The notes below the pieces were generated by a model. It was not told the origin of the DNA. It did not search any database and saw only the letters and a program-made list of their open reading frames with translations. A stretch of 64,000 bases of DNA, from assembly GCA_016787045.1 (NCBI GenBank), contig JAEUVA010000003.1, positions 80,986-144,985 of the forward strand. The letters are read 5' to 3'. This stretch comes from Chitinophagales bacterium. GTDB taxonomy: Bacteria > Bacteroidota > Bacteroidia > Chitinophagales > LD1. Shown in pieces: positions 1 to 8,480 of the stretch; the first letter of the stretch is position 1; every line of letters begins with the position of its first letter. A program made the translations under genes and the position numbers.

Positions 1-381
1 GCAAACGCTATTCTTCGAACTTATTACGGTAGAAAATTCGACACCTATCCTTTTATTCACGAAGAGTTTCAGACAAGTCAATTGCGTTCTGCAAAATATG
101 AGGGCAAAGCATACACAAACCCTGCAGACCGGCAAGAAGTAAAAGTGTATCCTAACCCGGCTAAAGACATGTTAATTTTCGATTACCACGTATTTAAACT
201 TTCAGGTATGGTTACGATAACTATCTATGATGTTACTGGCAAGAAAATGATGGAAGAAAACTTGACTAACCAGTTAGGGCAATCAATTATTGATACACAA
301 CACCTGCCTAATGGCATGTATAACTACACAATAACTTCTTCCAACTTTAGCAAGTCAGGAAACTTTACGGTTTTTCACTAA
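1..381 (+). CDS. C-terminal part of a T9SS-sorted secreted protein (5' end outside window)
   Basis: The reading frame is open from base 1 to the TAA at 379-381, so this is the tail of a longer gene. A TTG at 82 is not a credible start. The last ~80 residues form a type A T9SS sorting domain: a VKVYPNPAKD entry motif, a beta-rich middle with ITIYDVTGKKM, and an LPNGMYNYTI turn before the final strand. In this domain family the tail directs export by the type IX system and is normally cleaved at the outer membrane. The part that would define the protein's function lies upstream. A perfect hairpin follows directly, so transcription probably ends here. Confidence 0.85.
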   Translation, partial: ANAILRTYYGRKFDTYPFIHEEFQTSQLRSAKYEGKAYTNPADRQEVKVYPNPAKDMLIFDYHVFKLSGMVTITIYDVTGKKMMEENLTNQLGQSIIDTQHLPNGMYNYTITSSNFSKSGNFTVFH

Positions 382-388
382 ATAAAAA

Positions 389-423
389 TAGTAGTACGCT
401 GTCATTCAAACAGCGTACTACTA
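389..423 (+). terminator. Perfect 14-bp stem-loop after the partial T9SS gene
   Basis: TAGTAGTACGCTGT (389-402) pairs perfectly with 410-423 around the loop CATTCAA. An A-rich stretch precedes it and CCCTTTCTT follows, so the U-tract is weak. It sits eight bases after one stop codon and ten before the next start, as expected for an intrinsic terminator. Confidence 0.7.
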
Positions 424-432
424 CCCTTTCTT

Positions 433-1980
433 ATGAGAGCCATGTTCCAGATATTACTATTTCTCTTGCCTGCCTTCTGTGGGGCGCAAACCAGTTTTTC
501 GCACAGAAGTACGTATAGCTATCCCTCATGTATTTTTTCAAATCTAAGTTGTAGAGATAGTACCTGTTTTGTCACGGGTATGTTAGCTGTTCCCGAATCA
601 AACTACTATCCTGTAAAAACTTTCAACTTAAATATTGATGATAGCAACAATATCCTTGATTCAACAGTATATTGGGGAAATCACAATAAAGATTATTGGG
701 CTGTTTACGGGTATAGTAACCTTGCAAGTAATAGCAACAACCATTGGGCTATTACTGGTTACACTTACTCATTTGGTACATCGGGGGCGTATAAAGTTCT
801 GTTATCTGTGTTTGATTCAAATACACACCTTCAATTCATAAAAGAATATTCCGACAGCGCAGGCAATCAATATGCCTCAGGTAGGGGCATACTTTCAAAA
901 AATAATTCGTGGTATGTTTTAGCAAGTGTGCAAGATACTTTGTACAATGGGCAAGTCCTTTTCTTTCAAACGGATAGCAACGGAAATCAACTTTGGAAAA
1001 AGTATTATGGCGTTGCCGGATTACGCGATGAAGCTGGAAGTCTTTTAGCCATTTCCAAAAACAGGTTCTTAATTGGCTACGCAAGAAACAATCTTTCTAC
1101 TTGGGGGGGCGTAGGTTTACTGCAAACCAATTCACGGATTATAATAGTTGACAGCTTAGGCACTCAACTTAGCGAATGGGCAGATAATACAGATTCTACT
1201 TTTAAGCCTCGAAGTTTAATCAAAACAAATGATGGCGGTTATACTTTCGTTACTGACCATAAACAGTACACTAACGGTTCGGATGTTTTCACACAACCGG
1301 TAATTATCAAACTCGATAGTAATTTTAATAAGCAATGGTCTAAACAATACGGACCAACCGACTATCAAACTTTTCTCTACAAAATTGTTGAATTAAGCGA
1401 CAGCAGTTTCATAACAGTGGGAACAATCTGGGCTGGCGACAGCACCCATTACAATACAGCAGGATGGTTTCTTAAACTAAATCAAACCGGGGACAGCATT
1501 TGGAGCAGAACGTATTCAAAAGTCCATACCACTTTTTCCGAAAACGTAATCTATGATTTTGAAATTCTAAACGATGGCTCACTAATAGGTGTTGGTCAGT
1601 CAAACGACCACTTTGCACAAACACAAGGCCAACAGGGTTGGATTATAAGAGTGGACAGCATGGGCTGCTTAATCCCGGGTTGCGATACGTTTACCGCAAC
1701 AGCAATACAGGAAGCGCCCGAAGAGATAATAGGAGTAAAAGTATATCCCAATCCGGCAGCAGATGAAGTGTACCTATTGCTCAAGAGCCCAGAACAGCAA
1801 CCAGCTGATTTGTCATTTCAAGTATACAACTCTTTTGGTGAAGTATTAGTTGGAGAAAAACAAGCATTTACTGATGTAACCTACATACTCAACGTTTCGG
1901 GGTATAGTGCCGGACAGTACTATGTCCGTATTCTTCAAAATAGTCAAACGGTGGCGGTGCGCAAGTTTTTAAAGGAGTGA
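433..1980 (+). CDS. T9SS-sorted secreted protein, propeller-like repeats
   Basis: 515 residues. The N-terminus is a signal peptide ending near GAQ (~19); ATG at 442 is an alternative start three codons in. Residues ~40-420 carry repeated blocks of the type GGYTFVT...IIKLDSNFNKQWSKQYG and LKLNQTGDSIWSRTY. These resemble the delta-60/kelch-like blades common in Bacteroidota secreted proteins of unknown role, and a beta-propeller is likely. The last ~80 residues are a T9SS type A domain (VYPNPAADEVY ... GQYYVRIL ... KFLKE). No catalytic motif was recognised. The gene is separated from the previous cargo gene by a hairpin, so it is probably a separate unit. Confidence 0.85.
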   Translation: MRAMFQILLFLLPAFCGAQTSFSHRSTYSYPSCIFSNLSCRDSTCFVTGMLAVPESNYYPVKTFNLNIDDSNNILDSTVYWGNHNKDYWAVYGYSNLASNSNNHWAITGYTYSFGTSGAYKVLLSVFDSNTHLQFIKEYSDSAGNQYASGRGILSKNNSWYVLASVQDTLYNGQVLFFQTDSNGNQLWKKYYGVAGLRDEAGSLLAISKNRFLIGYARNNLSTWGGVGLLQTNSRIIIVDSLGTQLSEWADNTDSTFKPRSLIKTNDGGYTFVTDHKQYTNGSDVFTQPVIIKLDSNFNKQWSKQYGPTDYQTFLYKIVELSDSSFITVGTIWAGDSTHYNTAGWFLKLNQTGDSIWSRTYSKVHTTFSENVIYDFEILNDGSLIGVGQSNDHFAQTQGQQGWIIRVDSMGCLIPGCDTFTATAIQEAPEEIIGVKVYPNPAADEVYLLLKSPEQQPADLSFQVYNSFGEVLVGEKQAFTDVTYILNVSGYSAGQYYVRILQNSQTVAVRKFLKE

Positions 1981-2014
1981 ATTGCAACCATAAATTGTCT
2001 TATCATTTATGGGG

Positions 2015-2066
2015 CTAACACTTGTTCGTTTCCAATAATTTTCTTTGTTTTGCTAACAACTGTTAG
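2015..2066 (+). promoter_or_regulatory. Two CTAACA-N2-TGTTMG palindromes upstream of tetR (putative operators)
   Basis: CTAACAACTGTTAG at 2053-2066 is a 6+2+6 palindrome ending three bases before the tetR ATG. A second copy with one mismatch, CTAACACTTGTTCG, lies at 2015-2028. The 38-bp offset places the two copies on either side of a TTTCTTTG sequence (2040-2047) that resembles a Bacteroidota -7 box. TetR-family proteins usually bind such palindromes next to their own gene, so autoregulation of the whole operon is inferred. Confidence 0.55.
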
Positions 2067-2069
2067 TAT

Positions 2070-2651
2070 ATGGCCACAAAAGTAGAACAAACCACCAAAG
2101 AGAAAGTAAAGCAAACGGCACAAAAGCTATTTCGCGAAAAGGGATATGCCGCTGTGGGCATGCGGGAATTAGCCAAAGAGGTGGGTATACAAGCGCCCAG
2201 CTTGTACAACCACTACAAAAGCAAAGACGACATCCTGCGCGAAATTTGTATGGATATGGCGGCACAGTTTTTTACAGCATTTGATGCGGCTATTGCTACC
2301 GAACAAAAAGCCGGCAGGCAGTTACGGGCAGTCATCCGCGCACACATTGGCGTAGTAGCCGCGAACATGGATTCGGCAGAAGTGTTTTTTCAGGAATGGA
2401 TTTTTTTGGAACAACCTGCCTTGGGCAAATTCAAAAAAATGCGATTAGAGTATGAAACAAAATTCAGGGGCATTTTAGACAAGGGAATCAGAAAAAAAGA
2501 AATTAAAAAAGTAAACACTAAGCTGGCCACGTTTGCTATTTTTTCTGCACTTAACGCTACGTATGATTTTATGCGTAGCACCGAGAAATTATCGCAAGAG
2601 CAAATGGCAGATGAACTGGCCGACCTACTATTAAAGGGATTAAAAACATGA
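2070..2651 (+). CDS. TetR/AcrR-family transcriptional regulator, probable paa operon regulator
   Basis: 193 residues. The N-terminal helix-turn-helix (~10-57) is typical of the family: AQKLFREKGYAAVGMRELAKE followed by PSLYNHYKSKDDIL. The C-terminal ligand domain (~80-190) is all-helical. The stop overlaps the next start as ATGA, so the gene is translationally coupled to the nucleotidyltransferase gene and lies at the head of the run leading into paaABCD. In other bacteria PaaR-type TetR proteins repress paa genes and respond to phenylacetyl-CoA. The same role here is inferred from position, since ligand specificity cannot be read from sequence. Two palindromes just upstream are candidate operators. 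Confidence 0.85.
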   Translation: MATKVEQTTKEKVKQTAQKLFREKGYAAVGMRELAKEVGIQAPSLYNHYKSKDDILREICMDMAAQFFTAFDAAIATEQKAGRQLRAVIRAHIGVVAANMDSAEVFFQEWIFLEQPALGKFKKMRLEYETKFRGILDKGIRKKEIKKVNTKLATFAIFSALNATYDFMRSTEKLSQEQMADELADLLLKGLKT

Positions 2652-3016
2652 GCATAGAAAACATTTGCAAACAGTTTGGAATAACGTCCTTGGTGATGTT
2701 TGGTTCGGCAGTGCGTGGTGTAAAACAAGCAGGTGATGTTGATTTGTGTTATACCCGACCGCTTTCACTCTCAATTACTGACCATCTCAATTGTATAGAT
2801 CTTTTGCAGCAGTACTTTAGCAAAGAAAATATAGATTTAGTATACTGGAGCAATATCGCCTCATCGCTCAAAAAAGAAATAGCAGATAATCACAAAATAC
2901 TATACAGTGAAGGCGATACTGCCTTGAACCACATTAACATTGGAGAGCAGATGTTTTGGGACGAAAAGAAGTATTACGATGAAATGTTTCGGGAAATGAA
3001 AACAAATTTGCCATGA
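2648..3016 (+). CDS. mntA: MNT-domain nucleotidyltransferase, MntA-like antitoxin
   Basis: 122 residues. This is a minimal nucleotidyltransferase with FGSAVRG at 18-24, the GS-x9-D-x-D motif (G19-S20 and D30-V31-D32) and a third acidic residue in IDLVYW (D63). All three catalytic carboxylates are therefore present, so AMP-transferase activity is plausible. The start overlaps tetR by ATGA, and the stop overlaps the next gene, a HEPN protein, in the same way. In the characterised MntA/HepT systems the MNT protein neutralises the HEPN RNase by adding AMP to a tyrosine. Gene symbol is by family resemblance and pairing, not by a database match. Confidence 0.8.
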   Translation: MSIENICKQFGITSLVMFGSAVRGVKQAGDVDLCYTRPLSLSITDHLNCIDLLQQYFSKENIDLVYWSNIASSLKKEIADNHKILYSEGDTALNHINIGEQMFWDEKKYYDEMFREMKTNLP

Positions 3017-3435
3017 AACAGTCGCTGACCAACAAATTAAAACAGATGGAGATAGACCTTCAGAAACTACGAAAGGTTAATGTATCTACCGTGCAGGATT
3101 TGGAACCGTTCGAAAAGTACCATTTGGTTGAACGGCTGATTGAAAAAATAGTAGATACTGCTGTAGGTATTAATCAAATGATATTGAGGGAAAAGTTTAA
3201 TGCCACCATTAAAACAGCCAAGGAGTCGTTTACCGACCTGGCTACAAACGGAGTATTGAATATGGAGTTTGCCACAGAAATCTCTAGATCAGTAGGGTTA
3301 AGAAATAAAATTATACATGAGTACGATCAGGTAACCACAGTCACGCTTTTTCAGGCAATAGATATTTGCCTACAACAATATACGGAGTATCACAAAGCCA
3401 CCATCATTTGGATTGATAATAACTATACAGATTAA
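3013..3435 (+). CDS. hepT: HEPN-domain protein (DUF86), HepT-like RNase toxin
   Basis: 140 residues, all-helical. The HEPN active-site motif is intact as RNKIIHEY: R97, N98 and H102 followed by Y104. This fits R-X4-H-X-Y, in which Arg/His form the RNase site and the tyrosine is the residue AMPylated by MntA in the Shewanella pair. It overlaps mntA by ATGA, and only 14 bases separate its stop from paaA. The conserved motif argues for an active toxin rather than a remnant. Its cellular target is unknown. Confidence 0.8.
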   Translation: MKQSLTNKLKQMEIDLQKLRKVNVSTVQDLEPFEKYHLVERLIEKIVDTAVGINQMILREKFNATIKTAKESFTDLATNGVLNMEFATEISRSVGLRNKIIHEYDQVTTVTLFQAIDICLQQYTEYHKATIIWIDNNYTD

Positions 3436-3449
3436 TTTAATTACAAACT

Positions 3450-4439
3450 ATGTACGGAAGCACTAACCTCACTGAACAGGAAGCCAAACGAATGAACGAC
3501 ACCTCTGCAGAAGATGCAGACAAACTTCAGGCCTTTGAAGACCGCATTGCCCGTGGTGAAAAAATAGAACCGGACGACTGGATGCCTGCCGAATACCGCA
3601 AGCAACTTATCCGCATGATTGAGCAACACGCACATAGCGAGATAGTGGGTGCCTTGCCCGAAGGCACCTGGATAACCCGAGCGCCCAATTTTAGACGAAA
3701 GCTGGCGCTCATTGCCAAGGTGCAAGACGAAATTGGACACGGTCAGTTGTTGTATTCGGCAGCAGAAACCCTCGGCAAAACCCGCGAGCAAATGCTGGAT
3801 GATTTAATGAACGGCAAGAGCAAGTATTCCAATGTATTCAACTACCCGGCTGTAACCTGGGCCGATATTGCAGTGATAGGATTTTTAGTAGATGGCGCAG
3901 CCATTGTGAATCAGGTCATCAATTCTAAAGGAAGTTACGGCCCGTATTGCCGCGCATTGGAGCGCATTTGCTACGAAGAGAGTTTCCACCTGAAGCAGGG
4001 GCACGATAATGTGGTGTATTTAGCCACCGGTTCAAAAATTCAGCGAGACATGTTGCAAGCCGCTATCAATCGCTGGTACAGGCCCTTACTGCACTTTTTT
4101 GGTCCGCCCGACAAAATGAGCGCCCACAGCGAAAAACTGATGAAGTGGAAAGTAAAACTGGCCAGCAATGATGATATGCGCAATCAATTCTTAGACCAGT
4201 ATGTGCCTAAAATATTAGAACTGGGTTTAACCTTTCCCGATCCTAACCTGCGCAAAAACGCAGATGGTGTTTGGGAATTCAGCGACCCGGATTGGGATGA
4301 GTTTAAGCGCGTAATCAATGGTGATGGCCCGTGCAACAAAGAGCGTCTGGCAGTGCGCAGATATGCTGAAATGGCCGGCCGCTGGGTACGCGAAGCATTG
4401 ATGAATCCGAGTGATAAATACAAAATACCTTTAGCATAA
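3450..4439 (+). CDS. paaA: Phenylacetyl-CoA 1,2-epoxidase catalytic subunit PaaA
   Basis: 329 residues, slightly longer than the roughly 310 of E. coli PaaA because of an N-terminal extension. PaaA is the di-iron subunit of the ring-1,2-epoxidase that opens aerobic phenylacetate degradation. Diagnostic stretches are [23 protein letters not shown] near the N-terminus, [12 protein letters not shown] and [13 protein letters not shown]; these carry the carboxylate/histidine iron ligands. The start is the first ATG of the frame, 14 bases after hepT. It is followed without a gap by paaB. Confidence 0.96.
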   Translation: MYGSTNLTEQEAKRMNDTSAEDADKLQAFEDRIARGEKIEPDDWMPAEYRKQLIRMIEQHAHSEIVGALPEGTWITRAPNFRRKLALIAKVQDEIGHGQLLYSAAETLGKTREQMLDDLMNGKSKYSNVFNYPAVTWADIAVIGFLVDGAAIVNQVINSKGSYGPYCRALERICYEESFHLKQGHDNVVYLATGSKIQRDMLQAAINRWYRPLLHFFGPPDKMSAHSEKLMKWKVKLASNDDMRNQFLDQYVPKILELGLTFPDPNLRKNADGVWEFSDPDWDEFKRVINGDGPCNKERLAVRRYAEMAGRWVREALMNPSDKYKIPLA

Positions 4440-4817
4440 ATGGAGAATATGAATTCGTTAGACCCGAGGGTACAGCGCCTGAACATGGCAGCCGATACGG
4501 ACAATGAACTGCACACCAATTCGCACCTTATTACCTGGGAGGTTTTTCATCAGGAAAAAAGAGGCAAGCAAGTAGTGCATGTAGGCATAGTACATGCCCC
4601 CAATCCGGAAATGGCTCTCATTTTGGCCAAAGAACAATATGCCCGCAGAGGCAAAACCACCAACCTGTGGGTGGCAAAAACTGCTGATGTGTACACCTTT
4701 AGCACGGGCGATGACGACATGTTTGCCACCATACCCGAAAAAACATTTCGCGACCCTGCCTCCTACAAAGTGCGCGACCGAATCGAAAAATTTCAGCAAC
4801 AAAATAATCTGGTATAA
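4440..4817 (+). CDS. paaB: Phenylacetyl-CoA epoxidase subunit PaaB
   Basis: 125 residues. The small non-catalytic subunit is recognised by WEVFHQEKRGKQVVHVG, VHAPNPEMALILAKEQYARRG and the LWVAKTADVY stretch. It begins at the base after the paaA stop and its stop shares one base with the paaC start (TAATGA), so A, B and C are translationally coupled. The first ~25 residues extend beyond the usual PaaB core; the internal ATG at 4449 is an alternative start. PaaB is thought to hold the PaaAC heterodimers together in the complex. Confidence 0.93.
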   Translation: MENMNSLDPRVQRLNMAADTDNELHTNSHLITWEVFHQEKRGKQVVHVGIVHAPNPEMALILAKEQYARRGKTTNLWVAKTADVYTFSTGDDDMFATIPEKTFRDPASYKVRDRIEKFQQQNNLV

Positions 4818-5572
4818 TGAGCAAAGCACTGCAACAATTACTGTATAAAATGGCCGATGATGCACTCATCATTGGCCACCGCAATTCCGAATGGACAGGC
4901 ATAGGCCCCATGCTTGAAGAAGACCTTGCCTTTTCCAGTATGGCGCAAGATAAAATTGGGCATGCGCTGGCCCTGTACACCATTCTTCACGAGCACCTGG
5001 GGCAGCCCCATCCCGATAAACTGGGATTTATGCGCAGCGAGGCCGAGTTTACCTGTTGCCAACTAGTAGAATTGCCCATTGGCGAATACGATTTTAGTTT
5101 AATGCGTCATTTTTTGTTTGACCATGCAGAGCTACTTCGCTACGAAATGCTGACCAATAGCAGCTTTCTGCCTCTCGCGCAATTGGCTAAAAAAGTAAAA
5201 GGAGAAATCAAGTATCACGTCCTGCATGCCGACACTTTTTTGAAACAATTGGCACGTGGCACCGAAGAAAGCAAAGCACGAATGCAATCTGGATTAAATT
5301 ACACTTGGCCCTACGCATTGGGTATTTTTGAAGCAACCGATAATGAACAAGACCTTACAGCACAAAATGTTTTTACCGGAGAAGAGGAACTAAAAAAGCG
5401 TTGGCTTGAAAAGGTAAGTTTAATCATCAACAATGCAGGATTAACCGTGCCAAAAGTAGAAGAATCAAAAATTGTGTATGGCGGGCGTAAAGGATACCAC
5501 AGCGAATATTTAAAGCCATTATTGGATGAAATGACGGAAGTTGTGCGCTTAGACCCTTCAGCAGAATGGTGA
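4817..5572 (+). CDS. paaC: Phenylacetyl-CoA epoxidase structural subunit PaaC
   Basis: 251 residues, ferritin-like, paralogous to PaaA but without a full metal site. Typical stretches are GHRNSEWTGIGPMLEEDLAFSSMAQDKIGHA near the N-terminus (as two adjoining parts), ELPIGEYDFSLMRH and KYHVLHADTFLKQLARGT. It forms the heterodimer with PaaA that binds acyl-CoA. It overlaps paaB by one base and lies three bases before paaD. Confidence 0.94.
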   Translation: MSKALQQLLYKMADDALIIGHRNSEWTGIGPMLEEDLAFSSMAQDKIGHALALYTILHEHLGQPHPDKLGFMRSEAEFTCCQLVELPIGEYDFSLMRHFLFDHAELLRYEMLTNSSFLPLAQLAKKVKGEIKYHVLHADTFLKQLARGTEESKARMQSGLNYTWPYALGIFEATDNEQDLTAQNVFTGEEELKKRWLEKVSLIINNAGLTVPKVEESKIVYGGRKGYHSEYLKPLLDEMTEVVRLDPSAEW

Positions 5573-5575
5573 TTT

Positions 5576-6076
5576 ATGGAAACACCTGTTTCTGAGTTGT
5601 TAGAAAATAACATTTGGCTTGCACTGAATCAGGTGAAAGACCCGGAGATACCCGTTCTATCTATAGTAGAAATGGGCATGATAGCCGGTGTCAAAATTCA
5701 TGAGCATAAAACAGAAGTTATCATCACGCCAACCTTTGTAGGTTGCCCGGCATTGCATGTTATTCAACAAAATGTAAAAGACGAGCTGCATAAACAAGGA
5801 ATAGATGCGGAGGTAAAAATTGACCTAAGTATTAAGTGGACCACCGAACGAATGACAGCAGAGGCCAGAGAAAAGTTAGAGAAATTTGGCTTAGCTCCTC
5901 CGCCCCATATATCCGATGATGAGTTAACAGAAGAACAGCTAAACCGAGTGCGCTGTCCTTTTTGCCACAGCACAGATACTACTTTGCGCTCTGCGTTTGG
6001 CTCTACCCTTTGCAGAGCCATTCGCTTTTGCTTTAATTGCAAACAAGGATTTGAACAGTTTAAACCGGTTACATGA
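5576..6076 (+). CDS. paaD: PaaD, MIP18-family maturation factor of the epoxidase
   Basis: 166 residues. The N-terminal DUF59/MIP18 domain (~10-95) shows VKDPEIPVLSIVEMGMI and PTFVGCPALHVI; such proteins act in iron-sulfur delivery. The C-terminal part carries a four-cysteine zinc ribbon (CPFC ... CFNC), as is usual for PaaD. The order A-B-C-D is canonical, but the reductase gene paaE does not follow, so electrons must come from a reductase encoded elsewhere. The stop overlaps the next gene by ATGA. Confidence 0.93.
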   Translation: METPVSELLENNIWLALNQVKDPEIPVLSIVEMGMIAGVKIHEHKTEVIITPTFVGCPALHVIQQNVKDELHKQGIDAEVKIDLSIKWTTERMTAEAREKLEKFGLAPPPHISDDELTEEQLNRVRCPFCHSTDTTLRSAFGSTLCRAIRFCFNCKQGFEQFKPVT

Positions 6077-6531
6077 CAAGGATTTTTCTCGCTCTTTTAT
6101 TGGCAACAGTTTCCTCTTTTTCATTTGCTCAAACCAACACACTCATAAACTATAAATGGTTAGAAGGAGTTTGGCAGCAAAAAGGAACCGATAGGTTTGA
6201 GAAGTGGACTTTTGCATCAGACACCATAGCCAACGGCCTGGCCTATATATTGAGTGATGATGGAGAAGCCGTGCCTGATGAGATTTTGCAGCTAAAAGCC
6301 ACTGGAGGCAAAGTGTATTACATGCCCTTAGTTAAAAATCAGAACGGTGGAAGGGTAGTGCAATTTTTGGTTGTGAAATCAAATGAACAAATGTTTTTTG
6401 CCGAAAACCCCCAGCATGACTTTCCGCAGCGCATCGTGTACAAACGCAAATCAGCCACCGAAATGATGGCTTATATAGAAACACTTCAAAAAAAGAAACG
6501 CAGCGTATTTTACTTTACCAAGGTGCAGTGA
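6073..6531 (+). CDS. Secreted DUF6265-type protein
   Basis: 152 residues with a signal peptide ending at SFAQ (~20). The body matches the pattern of DUF6265 proteins: WLEGVWQQ, an FEKWTF strand, ENPQHDFPQRIVYKRK and a final MMAYIET. This is probably a small calycin-like beta-barrel; no function is known to me. Its ATG overlaps the paaD stop (ATGA), so it is cotranscribed with paaABCD, yet it has no obvious role in phenylacetate catabolism. Confidence 0.75.
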   Translation: MTRIFLALLLATVSSFSFAQTNTLINYKWLEGVWQQKGTDRFEKWTFASDTIANGLAYILSDDGEAVPDEILQLKATGGKVYYMPLVKNQNGGRVVQFLVVKSNEQMFFAENPQHDFPQRIVYKRKSATEMMAYIETLQKKKRSVFYFTKVQ

Positions 6532-6584
6532 TGCTCCTTTTTTGCGTTCTCGGTTTAAAATATACTTTCAAAAAAAAATAGCAG

Positions 6585-8471
6585 ATGACGCGGGCATACA
6601 TTTTGGTGATAACGCTATTCGTATCCACCCTCAGTTTTGCACAATCTGTAGAGGAATTATTGCAGAGCGCAAGCAGTGAACTCAATCAAAACCCGACTAA
6701 AGCTCTGGCCGAAGCTACTGCGGCTAGAACACAAGCGGCACAATCGGGAAACAAAAAACAAGAAGGAAAGGCAATAGCCATCATGGGTGTGGCCAACTAT
6801 AAAATTGACAACCACGAAGAGGCAGCTGCACTAGTTACACAGGCCATTACCATGAGCGATGAAAACAAAGACACCTCTACTGCCGCCTTTAGTCGCTATT
6901 GGTTTGGCAACATGGCGCTCAACCTTGGTCAATACGCACAAGCATTAGAGTATTACGAAACTGCGTATAATCTGGCTATTGCCATCAACGATAGCAAAAA
7001 TGTGGCCCGTTGTTTAGATGGTAAAGCATCTTTATATGAATCGCAAAAACAATACGACAAAGCGCTCGATTTTTACAAACAATCATACGAAATAGCCAAG
7101 CAGGCCGGCTTCAAAGATTGGTATGCACCGGTTACGTTTTCCATTGCAAATGTTTTAAGCTTACAGGGCAAAACTACCGAGGCCATTGCCGGACTACAAG
7201 AATCTATACAACTATCAGAAGAGACAAATAACCTTAACAACAAAGCCACTTGCTGTCAGGCGCTTGCTACTATTTACTATGCAAAAAATGAACCCCGCAA
7301 AGCATTTGAGTTTATTCAGCAGGCCATGGATTTGTTTACGCAAACCGGGGCAAAATCATCGTTTAGTTATGCCCGCATTTTGATGAGCTACATCATGATG
7401 CAAGACAAACAGTGGGATCTGGCCATTGGCACAGCACAAGAATCATTTGAAGCCGGCAAAGAAGCCAAGGACACCAAACTACAAAAAGACGCTGCTGAGG
7501 CATTGTACAACATCTATAATTACAAAGGCGATAAGGCGCTGGCATTACGTTATCACGAAATTTTTCATGCTTTATCAGAAGCCAATTTTTCGGAGGACTT
7601 AGCTAAGAAAATGACTCAAATAGAACTACAGTCAAAGTTTGAAAAAGAGTTGGCCTTGGCCGATACCAAGCGCCAAGCGCGCGAGGCAGAGTTAAACGCC
7701 CAGATAGAACAGCAAAAGCTGGTTAAGAAGGCCAGTTTCATTGGTATTGGGCTTCTGGCGGTTATTGCTTCACTGGCGGTATTTGCATTTATCCAAAAGC
7801 AAAAAGACAACCGCATAATTGCAGCCGAGAAAAAGAAAAGTGACGAACTATTGCTCAATATTTTGCCCGCTGAAGTAGCACAAGAACTAAAAGACAATGG
7901 CAAGGCCAAAGCCAAAAACTATGAAATGGCCACAGTGCTTTTTGCAGACATTAAAAACTTTACGGGTGCAGCCGAGCGCCTTACTCCTGAGCAATTAGTA
8001 GATGAGATTGATTACTATTTCAAAAAGTTTGATGAGATAGTTGCTACCTATAAAATTGAAAAAATAAAAACTATAGGTGATGCCTACCTCTGTGTAGGCG
8101 GTTTGCCCACTGCTGATCGGGATAATGCAGTTTACGTGGTTAGTGCTGCTATAGACATGCAGACATTTGTAGAAAAAGAAAAACAAGCGCGCGCAGCACG
8201 CAGCAAAATCTTTTTTGAAATACGTATCGGCATTCATACCGGGCCATTGATTGCCGGTATTGTAGGGCTGCGCAAGTTTGCTTATGATATTTGGGGCGAT
8301 ACTGTAAACATTGCTGCGCGCATGGAACAGCATGGCGAAGAAGGCAAGATTAACATTACAGGGCCAACATACGAGTTGGTAAAAACCAATTTCAACTGTA
8401 CTTATCGCGGTAAAATAGAAGCCAAAAACAAAGGGCAAATAGACATGTATTTTGTAGAAGGTAAAGTGTAA
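6585..8471 (+). CDS. Membrane-anchored class III adenylate cyclase with periplasmic TPR domain
   Basis: 628 residues. In order: signal peptide to ~20; TPR repeats (~40-330); a charged coiled coil (~340-380); a single transmembrane helix (SFIGIGLLAVIASLAVFAF, ~383-402); a short SDELLLNILPAEV linker helix; and a cytoplasmic cyclase domain (~440-625). The metal-binding aspartates are present in FADIKNF and TIGDAY. The purine-selecting positions are Lys (KIKTIGD) and Asp (YDIWGD), the adenylate-cyclase pair, and the TVNIAARM Asn/Arg are conserved, so cAMP is the predicted product. The TPR domain presumably senses a periplasmic partner. The next cyclase starts nine bases downstream. Confidence 0.92.
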   Translation: MTRAYILVITLFVSTLSFAQSVEELLQSASSELNQNPTKALAEATAARTQAAQSGNKKQEGKAIAIMGVANYKIDNHEEAAALVTQAITMSDENKDTSTAAFSRYWFGNMALNLGQYAQALEYYETAYNLAIAINDSKNVARCLDGKASLYESQKQYDKALDFYKQSYEIAKQAGFKDWYAPVTFSIANVLSLQGKTTEAIAGLQESIQLSEETNNLNNKATCCQALATIYYAKNEPRKAFEFIQQAMDLFTQTGAKSSFSYARILMSYIMMQDKQWDLAIGTAQESFEAGKEAKDTKLQKDAAEALYNIYNYKGDKALALRYHEIFHALSEANFSEDLAKKMTQIELQSKFEKELALADTKRQAREAELNAQIEQQKLVKKASFIGIGLLAVIASLAVFAFIQKQKDNRIIAAEKKKSDELLLNILPAEVAQELKDNGKAKAKNYEMATVLFADIKNFTGAAERLTPEQLVDEIDYYFKKFDEIVATYKIEKIKTIGDAYLCVGGLPTADRDNAVYVVSAAIDMQTFVEKEKQARAARSKIFFEIRIGIHTGPLIAGIVGLRKFAYDIWGDTVNIAARMEQHGEEGKINITGPTYELVKTNFNCTYRGKIEAKNKGQIDMYFVEGKV

Positions 8472-8480
8472 AACCGGACT

